64,000 nt of DNA from NCBI GenBank assembly GCA_003024785.1, contig PUQB01000435.1:1-64000 (forward strand), in the 5' to 3' direction. Source of the DNA: Selaginella tamariscina (taxonomy: Eukaryota; Streptophyta; Lycopodiopsida; Selaginellales; Selaginellaceae). Made by a program: the position numbers and the translations under genes. Within the stretch, counting starts at the first letter, position 1. Each line of letters begins with the position of its first letter. Below are positions 1 to 11,516 of the stretch, piece after piece. The notes under the pieces are model-generated. The model searched no databases. It saw only the letters and a program-made list of their open reading frames with translations, and was not told where the DNA came from.

Positions 1-735
1 AACACAACAAACTTCAATATGTTATTATGGTACAACAGGCGTACAGACACATATATGCACATGCACATGTAGCTGCTAAACAATCTCTCTCACACACAAG
101 CAAGGGTTAGATGTTTTTCATTAACTTCGTTTCATTGTTTCATTCTGCATGGCAAATGCAAAAGGAATATATACACATTGAAGCTTTTTCTTTTTAACTC
201 TCATTTTATGCAGTTTGACTCACTGTCAATCATTGGATACTCTTTTACCGGTACGTATATTTATTAGAAGGTTTATAAGACGGTCTTGTTTGTACATGAG
301 TTTAATGCATGCACGACGTTTTCATTTGCTTTTTCACACTGGTTAATGAATTATAGAGCTCTCCAAGTTTATTAAGAACATGCATGTATGAAAGTTTGTA
401 CGATTTGACTTTCTTTTATACTCATCCAAGAAGTATTATCTTTGTATAGTTTCCATGATATATGCATTTTCTTTACCGACGCCCCTTCTCATACGATTTG
501 TATTTCATTCTTGTGTAGGTAGGTATACGGTCAAGTGGTTAAGTTTTTAATGTTACTGCTTTGACTTATATCCAAGACTTGTAGGCAGGATTGTGTTTTG
601 TGTTTAACTGGGTACATTTTGTAGGTATTAAAGTTTTAACCATTGGAAAGCGTAAAATAGAAACCCCCATCATATTTGTGCTTGCCACTCATGCCCCTTG
701 CCTCCCGGACCTGCCCCATGCAGACAACAACAACA
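1..735. other. Intergenic spacer upstream of the polyketide synthase
   Basis: AT-rich sequence with no open frame resembling a known protein and no recognisable RNA gene. It ends at the core promoter of the following gene. Confidence 0.6.
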
Positions 736-744
736 CCTTATAAT

Positions 745-752
745 TATAAATA
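745..752 (+). promoter_or_regulatory. Candidate TATA box of the polyketide synthase gene
   Basis: TATAAATA lies about 85 nt before the chosen ATG, inside a longer AT run, which is a normal distance for a plant core promoter with a short leader. It is called from sequence only. Confidence 0.5.
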
Positions 753-835
753 TCTCACACACTTGGAGGTGAGAGCTCACACATACATCATAGTTTTCAC
801 ACATTTAACTGCAAGATTTACCTTATATTCTCTCC

Positions 836-2327
836 ATGGCTTTGAACACAGAGAATGGGAGCAGCAGCACGATGAGCCCAAGAGCTGCATATCCCGGGCG
901 TGCTACCCTCCTTGCGTTTGGACGAGCACTGCCGGACACCGTTGTGAAGCAGGAGTACCTCGTTGATGGCTATTTTCGTGATACCAAAGTTGAGAACGAG
1001 GCTCTCAAGGAGAAGCTTCAAAGACTCTGTAAGTTCTATGAAAGTTATGATTGTTCATATCTTATAGAAGCTTCTAAGTTTTGCATAAGTATATTATTAT
1101 TATTATGAGGAACGTTTTGACTGTGAATGCAGGCAAGACAACGACGGTGAAGACAAGATACGTGGTGATGTCAAAGGAGATACTGGAAAACCACCCGGAG
1201 TTTTATACGGCCGGAACTCCCAGTATACGGCAGAGACTGGAGATCGCCGGTGAAGCGGTGACTGAGATGGGCGTTAGGGCAGCCACGCAAGCGCTCAAGG
1301 AGTGGGGGAGACCTACGTCGGATATTACGCACCTCGTCTACGTGTCATCTAGCGAGGTCCGATTCCCTGGAGGTGATCTGTATCTCGCCAAGAACCTTGG
1401 CTTACGTAGCGATGTCCGACGTGTCATGTTGTACATGCTTGGATGCTGTGGTGGCGCCGGTGGCTTACGTGTCTGCAAGGATCTGGCAGAGAATAATCCT
1501 GGTATCTTATTTACTTATGAACTTGTTACTCTTGTATTTAAGCACTAAGAGTGTGTTGGCTATCAGGTAGCAGGATTCTGCTGGTGATAAGCGACACGAC
1601 GCTGATCGGCTGGCGTCCACCGAATCCGGCTCGACCATATGATCTGGTGGGGGCTGCATTGTTTGGGGACGGTGCATCAGCTGTCGTACTGGGAGCCGAC
1701 CCTGTTCCTGCCATCGAATTCCCCGCGTTTGAACTGGTGTCTGCCAGCCAGAGCTTCGTCCCTGGTTCCGAGAAGACAATTGACGGCCGTCTAACCGAGG
1801 TATTACAGAGCGCGATAAATGATGTTGTTCATATACTGAGAGATATAAGAATGGTACAAGAGTTCAGTGGCCTAAAATGTATACTGAGTTACATAAGTAC
1901 TGTTAACGATATATAGGATTGTACTAAATCAGACGATGACATGGGCAGGACGGAATCGTGTTTAGCCTGGGACGCGAGCTACCGCAGCTAATAGAAGGGC
2001 ACGTGGAGGGATTCATACAGGGGATCCTGAAGCGGTCGGGTGTTGAACTAGGTTACGAGAATCTGTTCTGGGCTGTGCACCCCGGAGGACCGGCAATACT
2101 CAACGCATGTGAGAAGAAGCTGCAGTTGCCGGCTGACAAGCTCGAGTGCAGCCGACAGGTGCTGTCCGACTATGGGAAATAAACGGGGCACAATCATTTA
2201 TGTGCTGGATCATATGCGGCAGATCAACTCGGAAGCCGGTGGGGATCGTCCTGAGTGGGGGATTATACTTGCCTTTGGTCCTGGCGTTACCATGGAAGGC
2301 ATGGTCGCACGCAAACTTGTTGCTTAA
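836..2327 (+). CDS. Type III polyketide synthase, ASCL (LAP5/PKSB-like), four exons
   Basis: Chalcone-synthase-fold enzyme that condenses malonyl-CoA onto fatty acyl-CoA starters. The ASCL branch makes alkylpyrone precursors of sporopollenin for spore or pollen walls. Exons are 836-1028, 1133-1501, 1567-1799 and 1949-2327, all with GT-AG introns (104, 65 and 149 nt). Diagnostic stretches are CKTTTVKTRYVV, the catalytic-Cys region VMLYMLGCCGGAGGLR, LVGAALFGDGA and the catalytic His in WAVHPGGPAIL. The C-terminal GFGPG-type loop reads AFGPGVTMEGM. ASCL rather than chalcone synthase is supported by SSSEVRFPGGDLYL and RPPNPARPYDLVG. The frame breaks near 2173-2185, exactly at the DYGN segment holding the catalytic Asn. 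Upstream the frame stops at DYGK, while downstream NKRGTIIYVLDHM continues one base out. Apart from that, length and order fit the family (about 390 residues). Confidence 0.9.
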
Positions 2328-2532
2328 GAATTACTGGATTTATTACTTTGTTAATAATTATTACTTTATTAATTATTAACGAAAGACAAATGTGAAGAGT
2401 AAATAGAGAGAATATTGCACAAGCTCAAGAAGGCTCGAAGGCTCTCTTTATACCACTTCAATGGAGGAAAAAAAAAGAACAAAAAGATACATAATAGAAA
2501 GGCCTCTACAAACTTAACATAAAAAAAACACT

Positions 2533-4170
2533 TCAAAGCTCGTCTCGTCCGCTTGCGTCTTTCAATTTCTGACCAACATCAGCAGCGGTCTTGGAAGCAG
2601 CCTCCTTGGCAGCTTCGTACTGTGACTTAGCCTGCTCGCTCCCGCTATCACTCGCAGCCTTATACTTCTCGCCGACCTTGGCCTTCGCCTCGTCTTATGT
2701 TGTGTACTATCCTTGGCACCCTTCACCTTCCCGCTGCTCTCCTGTGCGGTGCCCTTGGCCTTCTCGGTGCCCTCCTGTGCGGTGCCCTTGGCCTTCTCCG
2801 TGCCCTCCTGTGCGGTGCCCTTGGCCTTCTCCGTGCCCTCGTATGCGGTGCCCTTGGCCTCGTCTATCTTCTGTTGTGCACTCTCCTTGGCACCTTTCAC
2901 CTTCCCGCTGCTCTCCTGTGCGGTGCCCTTGGCCTTCTCGGTGCCCTCGTATGCAGTGCCCTTGGCCTTCTCGGCGCCCTCCTTTGCACTGCCCGTTACC
3001 TTATCCTTGGCTGCCTTGATCTTCTCACCAATCTGAGAGCTAGTCTCCTGAGCAGTACCTGTAGCCTTATCCTTGCCCTCCTGTGCAGAGCCAATTGCCT
3101 TGTCCTTGCCCGCCTTGACGCTCTCGCTAGCTTTGCCACCCGTCTCATGTGCTGAACCAGTTAGCTTGTCCTTGGCCTCCTTCAACTTTTCACTGGCCTC
3201 GCTACTCTTCTCATATGCAGCTTCGGCTGCCCTATCCTTGGCATCCGTCACCGTCTGTGCGGCTTCGTAGCCCGTCTGCTGTGCCTTCTCCGTTGCCATC
3301 TTTATCTTCTGGCTTGCCTCCGTACCAAGCTCGGAAGCCTTGTCCTTGGCACTTGCCACGTACCCCTCAGTTGTCTCCTTGGCACCAACGCTCTTCTCCT
3401 GACCCTTCTTCAGAGTCTCAGATGCTGTTCCCTTGGCGCTCTCAGTTGCTTCACTGCTCTTGTCCTGGACCTTGGATGCGGTGCTCGCTGCATTCTGCTT
3501 GGTACCTACACAAGTCATGTACCACACATAATCAATCCCTCGGTCCGAAGATCATAACCATGAATCATAAGAAACACGACAGTACGCAAAGTGCTTATTT
3601 AAAATTACTTGCAACTACTGAGATGCATGTCACAAGTGTGTTTAACGTTATTACCTGAAACTATCTGTGTGAGCTTCTCTTTGAACTTATGAACTTTTAA
3701 AAAGCAATCCAAGAAACGCAATCAATATCCGAATAAAAAAACGACTATGGTTATTTACCTGAAACAGTTTGTGAGATCTTCTCCTTGACTTCGTGCAATC
3801 TTTCGCTGGCCTTGCTGAGGACCTCGTTCACAATACCCTTGCTCTCCTCGGTCGATTCGGAGGTCTTCTTTGCCGCCTCAGAAGCAAGATCCTTCATTGC
3901 CTCGTTCTGGTCATTGGCTTCCCTGCGTATATGTAAAAAAGAACAAGCACATAATTAGATGAATAATCCATGGTGGTTCTCAAGCTGCCTAAAAAGCTTG
4001 GTTGGTTTGTTTGAACGGCCTAGGGGGCTTGTTAAACTGTGGAAATTCAAAAAGCATTAATGTGTACCCAATCATTTCTTCCGGGATTGTGCTTTGGATA
4101 TAAGGACTGCCAAAACAACAAAGAAAACAACCAAACTATTGAATCTATCTAAATACCATGAGGGTCTGCA

Positions 4171-4229
<59 letters not shown>

Positions 4230-4497
4230 CAATAAGGTTAATACAAATAACCAAGTGGCATGCTTAAGAACCTCACCTGGCAGATGAATCGGAGAAAGAA
4301 TGAACTTTTTCACGGGCCCAATTCGTCCATGATTTGCCCTCCTCCGCAGCTTCGTTCATCTTCTCATCCTGCTTCTGCTTGGCATCCGCAGCACCCTCCC
4401 ACGCCTTATCGCTCGCATCCTTGGCACTCAGCGCAGTGGCAAAGATGAAAAACGTACACGCCAACAGGAACAGTATCAACACCAATCTCCTCGCCAT
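2533..4497 (-). CDS. Group 3 LEA protein (LEA_4) with signal peptide and C-terminal RDEL
   Basis: Desiccation-related, alanine/lysine/glutamate-rich helical protein. Exon 1 (4277-4497) starts with a signal peptide (MARRLVLILFLLACTFF, cleavage near ALSAKDA). Exon 2 is 3759-3922, and a small exon near 3655-3693 encodes KEKLTQIVS. The last exon runs from 3505. The body is LEA_4 11-mer units (KDKATGTAQET, KAKGTAQEGTE). The ancestral frame ends DASGRDEL-stop at 2533, an ER-retrieval tetrapeptide matching the N-terminal signal, so the product was an ER-lumen LEA. Near 2695 the last repeat lacks 4 nt compared with its sister repeat (QQKIDEA versus QHK). This throws translation into another frame that stops at 2562 and loses RDEL. 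It is convergent with the polyketide synthase, about 205 bp apart. The start is the only Met that gives a signal peptide. Confidence 0.85.
2735..3000 (-). repeat. 33-nt coding tandem repeat in the LEA gene
   Basis: At least six copies of a 33-nt unit encoding AKGTAQEGTEK variants, some nearly identical. Recent unequal exchange has probably changed their number. The unit is a multiple of 11 residues, the LEA_4 helical period, so copy-number changes keep the frame. Confidence 0.85.
4173..4227. repeat. (AT)n microsatellite in LEA intron 1
   Basis: About 27 uninterrupted AT units between LEA exons 1 and 2. It gives a false open frame of alternating Ile-Tyr on the minus strand. Confidence 0.95.
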
Positions 4498-4616
4498 GAC
4501 TATCTCACTCACACGAATTCTCTGAAAGACGCAAAACACACAAAACTCTGTATTGTTTTCCCTTGTTCCCCTCTGGCTTTCAACCAATAAAACCACCACG
4601 ACTACGCTTGCATGTC

Positions 4617-4797
4617 GCCACGTGGCCTACTACTGGTCGCCCAGCTACGTCGCCACGCGTCCGCCATACAACAGAAAAATAGACAGGTGTCTTATAATTG
4701 GGTATACAATGTGTTTCCATGGATTATCAGCAAATAGTTATTTCGTGTATACATGTCAGTGTTCAAATGGAAATGGCTCCTCATCCAACACGTGGTT
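4617..4797 (-). promoter_or_regulatory. ABRE/G-box elements upstream of the LEA gene
   Basis: GCCACGTGGC at 4617-4626 is a palindromic ABRE/G-box about 120 bp before the LEA ATG. A second ACGTG core sits at 4788-4797, and CCACGCGTCCGCC near 4651-4664 resembles a CE3-type coupling element. ABRE plus coupling element is the classic ABA and drought promoter of LEA genes, so ABA control is inferred. Confidence 0.55.
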
Positions 4798-4799
4798 CA

Positions 4800-5452
4800 A
4801 AAACGTATTATCATAAATTTACTCGCCGACATATGACAAATTGATAAGTTTAAGAAAATATTTGGATATACTAGTATATACTCATATGTTTTATTTCCTC
4901 AGATTTGTAATTCTCTTATGCGTTACACTTTAATTTCGTGTGTGTATATACATACATATGTACACAACAATGGTATTAGATAAATATTAAAATAATCTAT
5001 TATATTAGTATGTGCTGTCGAGCGGTACATTAGAACGATGGAGATTGTAATAACGTCCACCGCCTCCAAATCCAGAATCGTGTAAAGAGCTTACCTTTAT
5101 TGTCTTCAGGGACATCTTTTAATATGAGTGAATCTACACGGTGGTGTTTATAATAATGTGATGTATGGTAACAACGTATTAGAATGTTTGCATAGATATA
5201 TGGATGCATGTGCATCAATATGTATTATGTTTTTTTTTTTTTTTTATTTCGACAGAAACATGCACACCAATAAGTATACACATATATATTTACGTTTGTG
5301 AGTGCCCAGGGTACGAGAATAGTTATATTAATTGGGTGTATACTCTTTATTATATACAAAAAGGATGGACCAAATTTAATTCCAATTGGATAATCCATAT
5401 GCTATACTATTATAATTAATGTATTACTTAATAGGGTAATACTATATATGTA

Positions 5453-5492
<40 letters not shown>

Positions 5493-5722
5493 GGATCCTC
5501 CCTTTTTTGAGAAGGAAAAGTTTAATGTTGTAAATTTGATGGAACATATGGAGTTTCAACTGGGCGATTATAAATTGTCAATAAAATTTGAAGCTCTCAC
5601 ATAACCATCGACATAATTGTTAACAACCATCATAAAAACAAAACCCGCAGCCATGGCACAAATGTCAATTGATTACAGATTCTGATGAACCAATTGTGAC
5701 TCTTTGTGCAACCATCAAATGT
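4800..5722. other. AT-rich spacer with (AT)n tract
   Basis: No supportable gene. Contains a T17-type homopolymer near 5230 and an (AT)n run at about 5455-5488. Confidence 0.6.
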
Positions 5723-5995
5723 TCAAACCTCCTCAAAGCCAAAACTTTGAACCAAAGCAAGAGCCACCATAGTCCATAAAATGCCATTGTAGCAAACAAT
5801 ACATCTTGCCTCTAAACCTGCCCGTTGGCCATCCTCAAAGACCATCATTAACTCAAACTCATGATGATCAACAAAACTTGCCTTTGCATCTTTCCTTTGG
5901 TCAACGTCCAAGACCCATATTAACTTATACTCATGACCTTCGTCCTTGTTTAGCACCACACATGGGAGGTTAGACTCACTCCATTTGTCCTTCAC
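5723..5995 (-). CDS. Unrecognised 90-residue open frame
   Basis: I do not recognise this protein. The frame is open with ordinary composition (for example EYKLIWVLDVDQRKDAK) and stops 47 bp from the left end of the LTR retrotransposon. It could be the 3' exon of a gene cut off by that insertion, but no matching upstream exon is seen beyond the element, so it may be chance. Confidence 0.2.
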   Translation of the reverse strand: MKDKWSESNLPCVVLNKDEGHEYKLIWVLDVDQRKDAKASFVDHHEFELMMVFEDGQRAGLEARCIVCYNGILWTMVALALVQSFGFEEV

Positions 5996-6041
5996 ATTCT
6001 CCTTATCCCTTCTGCAAAGGAAAAAAAGTTTTGAAGCATTG

Positions 6042-7784
6042 TGTCATAGTTTTTACTATGACTCGACCCTTTACTTTGGACGTTGACTGTTGTTACCTAC
6101 TGTACTATGTTGATGGACCCTAGATGTAGTAGAAAACAGGCCCGTTTAGTGCACTTGGGTATCTGGTGATGGTCCGGCTGGGTGTCATTAGGTATTTGCA
6201 GGAAACTCTAAGCGAAGCTAGAACTTACCTTCTAGAAACCCACCCCCAATTTTGACGTTCTGAATAGGCTGACTGGTCTTTGCAGATGAGTTCGGCGTGT
6301 TAAGTAGGGTTAGGAACACCCTTAGGGTTGCCCTAACCCACGCCCTAAACCCCCACCCCCTTGGGTAGGGTTTAGGGGTAGGAGGAAGGGTGAGTTATAG
6401 GCTCATATTGTTAATTTATTAAGGGGCTAGAATTTAGTGCTAGCCCACTAACACATAGGAAAAGAGGGGGGGGGGCTCCGTCACATAAATAAGGTAGAGT
6501 ATACATAGGAGTGAGGGTTCCTGGGTTCATGACTAAGCTTTACTCTTCTCCGGTGCAAGCTTTAGCTTGTGTCGTCAAGGCACAACCCTCTATTGTGCCG
6601 CCCTAACTTCCAGGTGCCAGGGGTACGTCCCACCTTCGGGGTAGCTTACCCTTAACGTTGGCGAATCCATGCCTGGGAGGTCTTGTCGGAATGCACGTTC
6701 CAAGAGGCAAAGGTTAGGCTTGTCTCCAGCCTCCTCCTCCACGTCAAGCTAGGTGTAGCACTCACGGCCAAGCAAGGCACATCCGTGTCCTTGTCCATGT
6801 GAGCGTGGGATCTTGTTTGACAGGTTCATGTTACATGGTTCCTGAGGGTTCATTGAGGGGTTCTAGAGTCGGCATTTAGGAGCCACGTTTGTGGCACTTG
6901 GTGCAACTCTTGAATCTAAGGGCTATGGCATGATAGCCCACATTGGGGAAGGCAGTGTCACATGGAGATGTGACACTGGGTAAACGTCACATGGTACAAC
7001 GCCTGAGGCACGCCCTTTGGGGTTATGTCATGGGCTTGTTGCCAAAGGGGTTGGATACTCTAGCAAACAGACATGCTTGTGCTTGTACTAGGGTGCTAAG
7101 CCTTGGGCATCTGCTCAAGGGAGGTTAGTCTCATAACTAGGTGTGCTTTGGCACACTTGGCTAGGGGAGTGTTCTCCTTGGAATTCAAGGGTTGAACAAC
7201 CTAAACATGTTAGCAGGAGCCCTTTCGTGAGGCACTCGCAAGGTCATGTGCTTAGGGTTATCCCAAACCTAGCCTTAGGGAGTTTGCTTAGCAGAACACT
7301 CGTGTCCGCCTACGGCGCACACTCGTGTCCTCACTAAGTACTAGCCCTAGGTCTAGGGTATAACTTGGCCACTCAAACCCTTAGGGGTTAGTTGTGGTTC
7401 AGGGTACCCCTTGTCGCCCTAAAGGGGTTGTACTCCCGGATGAGGGTGATTCCTCAAGGGGTAAGTGACGATGCCTTAGCTCTGTCCAGGGGTATGTGTG
7501 GAACACACATCTCCTTGATGGGGGTTAGGGCATGAGCCTGTCTAGGTCTTCTAGGGCAAGACCCTAAGTCAACTAGGGTTATCCCTCAAGGGTTCTGGGG
7601 GCAGACATTCTAGGGAGACTTAACCCTAAGTCTCCTTGTCCACTTGGGCATTAGAGTCTAACCCTAGGGGTCGTTGGGGTTGTTCTGGGAAACTTAGCGT
7701 TGCTCACACAGGGTGATGACGCCGAATGGCCACCTGGCAGCCACGTGTTGCCACGTGTTGGCCCTTTGGGTTAAAACTCTGACA
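6042..7784 (+). repeat. 5' LTR of the LARD-like element
   Basis: About 1743 bp, bounded by the 5-bp inverted termini TGTCA/TGACA. It is colinear with 11517-13377 throughout, apart from small indels and an internal expansion in the right copy. Confidence 0.9.
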
Positions 7785-7798
7785 ATTGGTAGGAGCCT
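7785..7798 (+). promoter_or_regulatory. Candidate primer-binding site
   Basis: ATTGGTAGGAGCC directly follows the left LTR. TGGTA plus the following AGC resembles the complement of the initiator tRNA-Met 3' end (TGGTATCAGAGC), though the match is partial. Confidence 0.5.
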
Positions 7799-10700
7799 AT
7801 TCTCTACGGTCAGTAGGACTACCTAAAGTGTAGTGTATTTTAGGGTTTAGTTAGTTCTAAATTCTTGAAGTACTCTATCACTTTCGGCTAATGTCTGAAT
7901 TCTGCGTGGAGAGTTGGTCCTGAGATCTATAACTCTTCAGAGTACACCTACTTCATAAGTGGGTGTGGGTTATGGACTTAGAAGGTAGCACTTGGAAGTC
8001 AGCTTCCAAGTTGTATGCCAGGTTATTTTACCTTATGGTTGTCCAGGTTACTTTACCATTTACTTCCACAAGACAAGGCATGTTAGTTTGTTCTGGCTTA
8101 CAAACTAAGTCTTGTGAGTGGGCCTTGTGATATCCTATTCTACACATTATTGAAAATTTTTCTTTTTCTTTAAGGTGTTTGAATTTGGGATAACACATGA
8201 TTTGAGAACGTGACTATGTCCATTGAGTTTTGGCTTAGGTCAAGATTCAATATCGTTTCCAACAATAGTGTTCAAACGGGGAAAGACTTATGTTCAGAAG
8301 TGCATCTTTGACTTCGGGAGAAGGGGCATATTCAAACATAAGAATGAACACTACATTTTGACATAAAGTGTAAAATAAGCTCTTATTATAGTGCATGTTT
8401 CCAGAGTGTAACTCTAGAAGCAGACTATGGTGATGAACTTATAATACAACGGAATGTCGAATATTAACATATGATGAATATGTTAAGCAGTTGGTTCGAA
8501 GATCCAATGTAATCAAAGTATTGTCCGATGTTCGCAATATTTTGATGACGCTAGCTGCAAGTAACATTAGGTGAAATAGTTTACTAAGTTCAAGTCACTT
8601 AATTTGAACTTAGTACAACTTGAAACCTTAGTTAGTTGTAAGCGCGCACTCTGTATTCAAGTTAGCTAGCTCGACTAACTTGATTATGAAGTTATCTCAT
8701 ATGGATCATGAGAGAACTTGGATAATAGCTTGAGATTTTGTTATCTTATCAATATCGTTTTGGGATAGATGGCATGATCTATCAGAAAGAGTAATGTTGG
8801 AAACATACGTTTACATTTTTAGTTTACTGAGTAATGAAGGACTTGCATAGTGAAGGCGTTCGGCGCACACTTGTGCATTTTCATTGTTAACTCTTTAATC
8901 TTGAAATTGTAACGTTGTTTGCAATGTGGGATAAGCTCTTGAACAAGGGTGATTCCTTGGTTAAGAAGAGCATGATTTGGGATTCTCACTTTGTTTATCA
9001 CTAAGTAAGGAAACTTGCTAAGTTTGATAACTTATGTTGAGAATTACCAATGAGCTAGTAAAGTCGGATTTCCATTGGAGGTTTAAGTGCATGTACCTCC
9101 TCAGAGAGTCGGTTTTCGATGAGAATTAGAAGTTGATATTGATTTTCAATATCAATTTCATTTTAGAGTCGAATACGATTATTCAAAAGACGGTTTCTTG
9201 ACTCTGCATCATGGTCGCAAATGTGGGCACTTAAAGAACAAATAAAGTATGTATCTTCAATCTTTCGGAATATTGAAAAAAGAACTATTCTTGACTCAAG
9301 GTTTGATTGTATTCCTTGGGTTAGTTGTTAGTTCTATCTCAAGGTTTGATGGTGTTCCTTGAGTTGGTTCAATATTCTTGTAAGTATGATATTGTGTAGC
9401 GGGATTAGCTCAAGAAGATGGTGTCCCTTCGATGATTGTAGTTCAAGGTTCGTCCAATATCCGGTTCGAGAATATGAGGTTTCCTATCACCTCATCTGTT
9501 GAGATATTTATATTTAAACTTTGGCAGAATTTGTGACAATCTTTTCAAGATTGGTTATAAATGACTTGTCAAAGTATGGTATGATATCTCTTCAATATTG
9601 AGTTTGGAGCGCTCAATATCAAACTTGGTTATGATCACATGAGGTGGCCGTAATCATATAATATAAAGACTCAAGTGGATTTGAGTCTGACACTTTGGTA
9701 AGGCACTACCTTAGTGTTATAACTTGAAACGTGTTTTCAAGTTAGTTGAGAAATGAGACATTTCTCAATACATTGCTTGAGGGGCAATGTGATACTTTCT
9801 GGATTGCTAGGTGTCTAGAATGAATAATGTATCTTAGTTCAATGTACTGAACTAGATATTTTATTCATGTTTGGGGAGATCTATTGAATTATAAGGTATG
9901 ACTAAAACATGAAGTTGATATAACACTTCAGTGTTATGATAACATTTATGTGGAGGTTGATATCTTACTAAATCAATTAGATGAACCAGACACTAGTTCA
10001 TGATTCCTCTTAGTCTCTGAACAAGTTCCTCGAATACTGTCATAACATTATATTCCATCTCAAAACTCAAGTTCGGTTCATGTAAACTAAGACCATGTCT
10101 ATATTATAGTTGTAGCATTTTGATAAATTGATATGATTGTAAGTTTATATCCCTAGTATAACAACTAGTTGATAAGCTTAGGATTTGAACGTTAAAACGA
10201 TCATTATCCATTCGAGAGTATCAATATCGAAATTGCACTATTTATAGAATAAGGATTAGTTTTAAAAGATGTTTATCAAAAACACTAATTGCTTAATTAG
10301 TGAAAATGCTATACTTCGGTATAGTGTTGAGAAACATTTACGAAATCAGTTTAAGAGTTGGAAATAAATATAATGTTATGGAGGCGTGCAGTATTCGAAT
10401 TCAGAGACTCTTATCGTGGAAACTAAGTTTAAAATTTGGTATTTTGAACTTAGTAGATAAGAGTTAGGAATTATTGAATGGCACTAGTATGATGTGCTCT
10501 TTGGGAATGAGTACAATGAGTGACAATTAAGAGACGTGTTATCTAAAGGTTGTCGATTGAGGCACTAGAGATGGGTTGAATTTCCTGGTTTCCACATTGG
10601 TTTGTAAGAAAGGTATGTTAGCTTATCTGGTCCCTGAACTGGTCGGTGTTATGAAAGAGTACAAAGTTGGTTGCGAAAGACAATGGTAGTGCTATCACAC

Positions 10701-11502
10701 TTGGTCGCAATTTGACTGAATTTGATTCCTATCGGGAATAAATTTATGTTAATAACACACCAAGTGGATGGCAGTTGGCAGATTAGCATAATCTTGTTGT
10801 ATACATGTGTACAAACATGCGCCTCTGTGATCGCCTCTGGCCAGATTGACATGTTTATAAAGAACAAGGTTTTATGAATTGTACTCTTGTATCGGAAAAG
10901 AGCTTGATTCCGATAAAAGTCTCATACTTAGTCTGGTGTAACTATATACTAACGAGGATAGGTATAGTAGCAGACCCTTATGAAAAGGGGTAATGAGAAA
11001 CACCGAGGGATGCAGAGATGTAAGCTATAATACATAACATGTGACATGTGGGACCATTGGAAAATCAAAGAAATGCGAAGGTGTTTGGTCAAGCATTTGA
11101 TGCTTGTTGTGTGGGGTCGTCAACAGCTTTAATATAAAGGAATAAAAAGTCTTTATTTCTTATTAACCAAGGGGCCGGCAACAACACTAACTAGAGGCCT
11201 CCAATATAAATTCTAGTTAAGTAAAGAAATTAACCAGTGTTGTGTGCGTCGGGTGACAGACTTTGCAGACGTGCAAAAGGTCTCCAGGTGACTTCATGTC
11301 GCAGGTGGTGCCTCCGGCAGCTGGGTTTACGACTCAGTGAACGACGGTTCTGAAGTACTTGGCTTCGCGTAATGCAAGGGGGGTAATGAAATTATGTGAA
11401 CTTTTGGCTAACTCCGCATAGAGTGATATGTTAGTTTTGGTTAGTTTTTTCTAACATTATCTAGTCTTGGAGTTGGACGTCAACGAGGACGTTGACATTT
11501 TC
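7799..11502 (+). other. Internal non-coding region of the LARD-like element
   Basis: About 3.7 kb with no gag, protease, reverse transcriptase, RNase H or integrase similarity in any frame; the few open frames are short and unrelated. Many short direct words (aacttagt, caatatc) occur. Confidence 0.75.
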
Positions 11503-11516
11503 AAAGGCGGGGAGTG
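11503..11516 (+). promoter_or_regulatory. Polypurine tract of the LARD-like element
   Basis: AAAGGCGGGGAG ends immediately before the right LTR, the usual plus-strand priming site. Confidence 0.7.

Noticed and set aside
2591-3658. Plus-strand frames rich in Pro, Ser, Cys and Ala
   Set aside because: Antisense shadows of the LEA repeat; the minus-strand frame has the LEA motifs, splice sites and signal peptide.
4072-4254. Minus-strand frame of repeated Ile-Tyr
   Set aside because: A translation of the (AT)n microsatellite.
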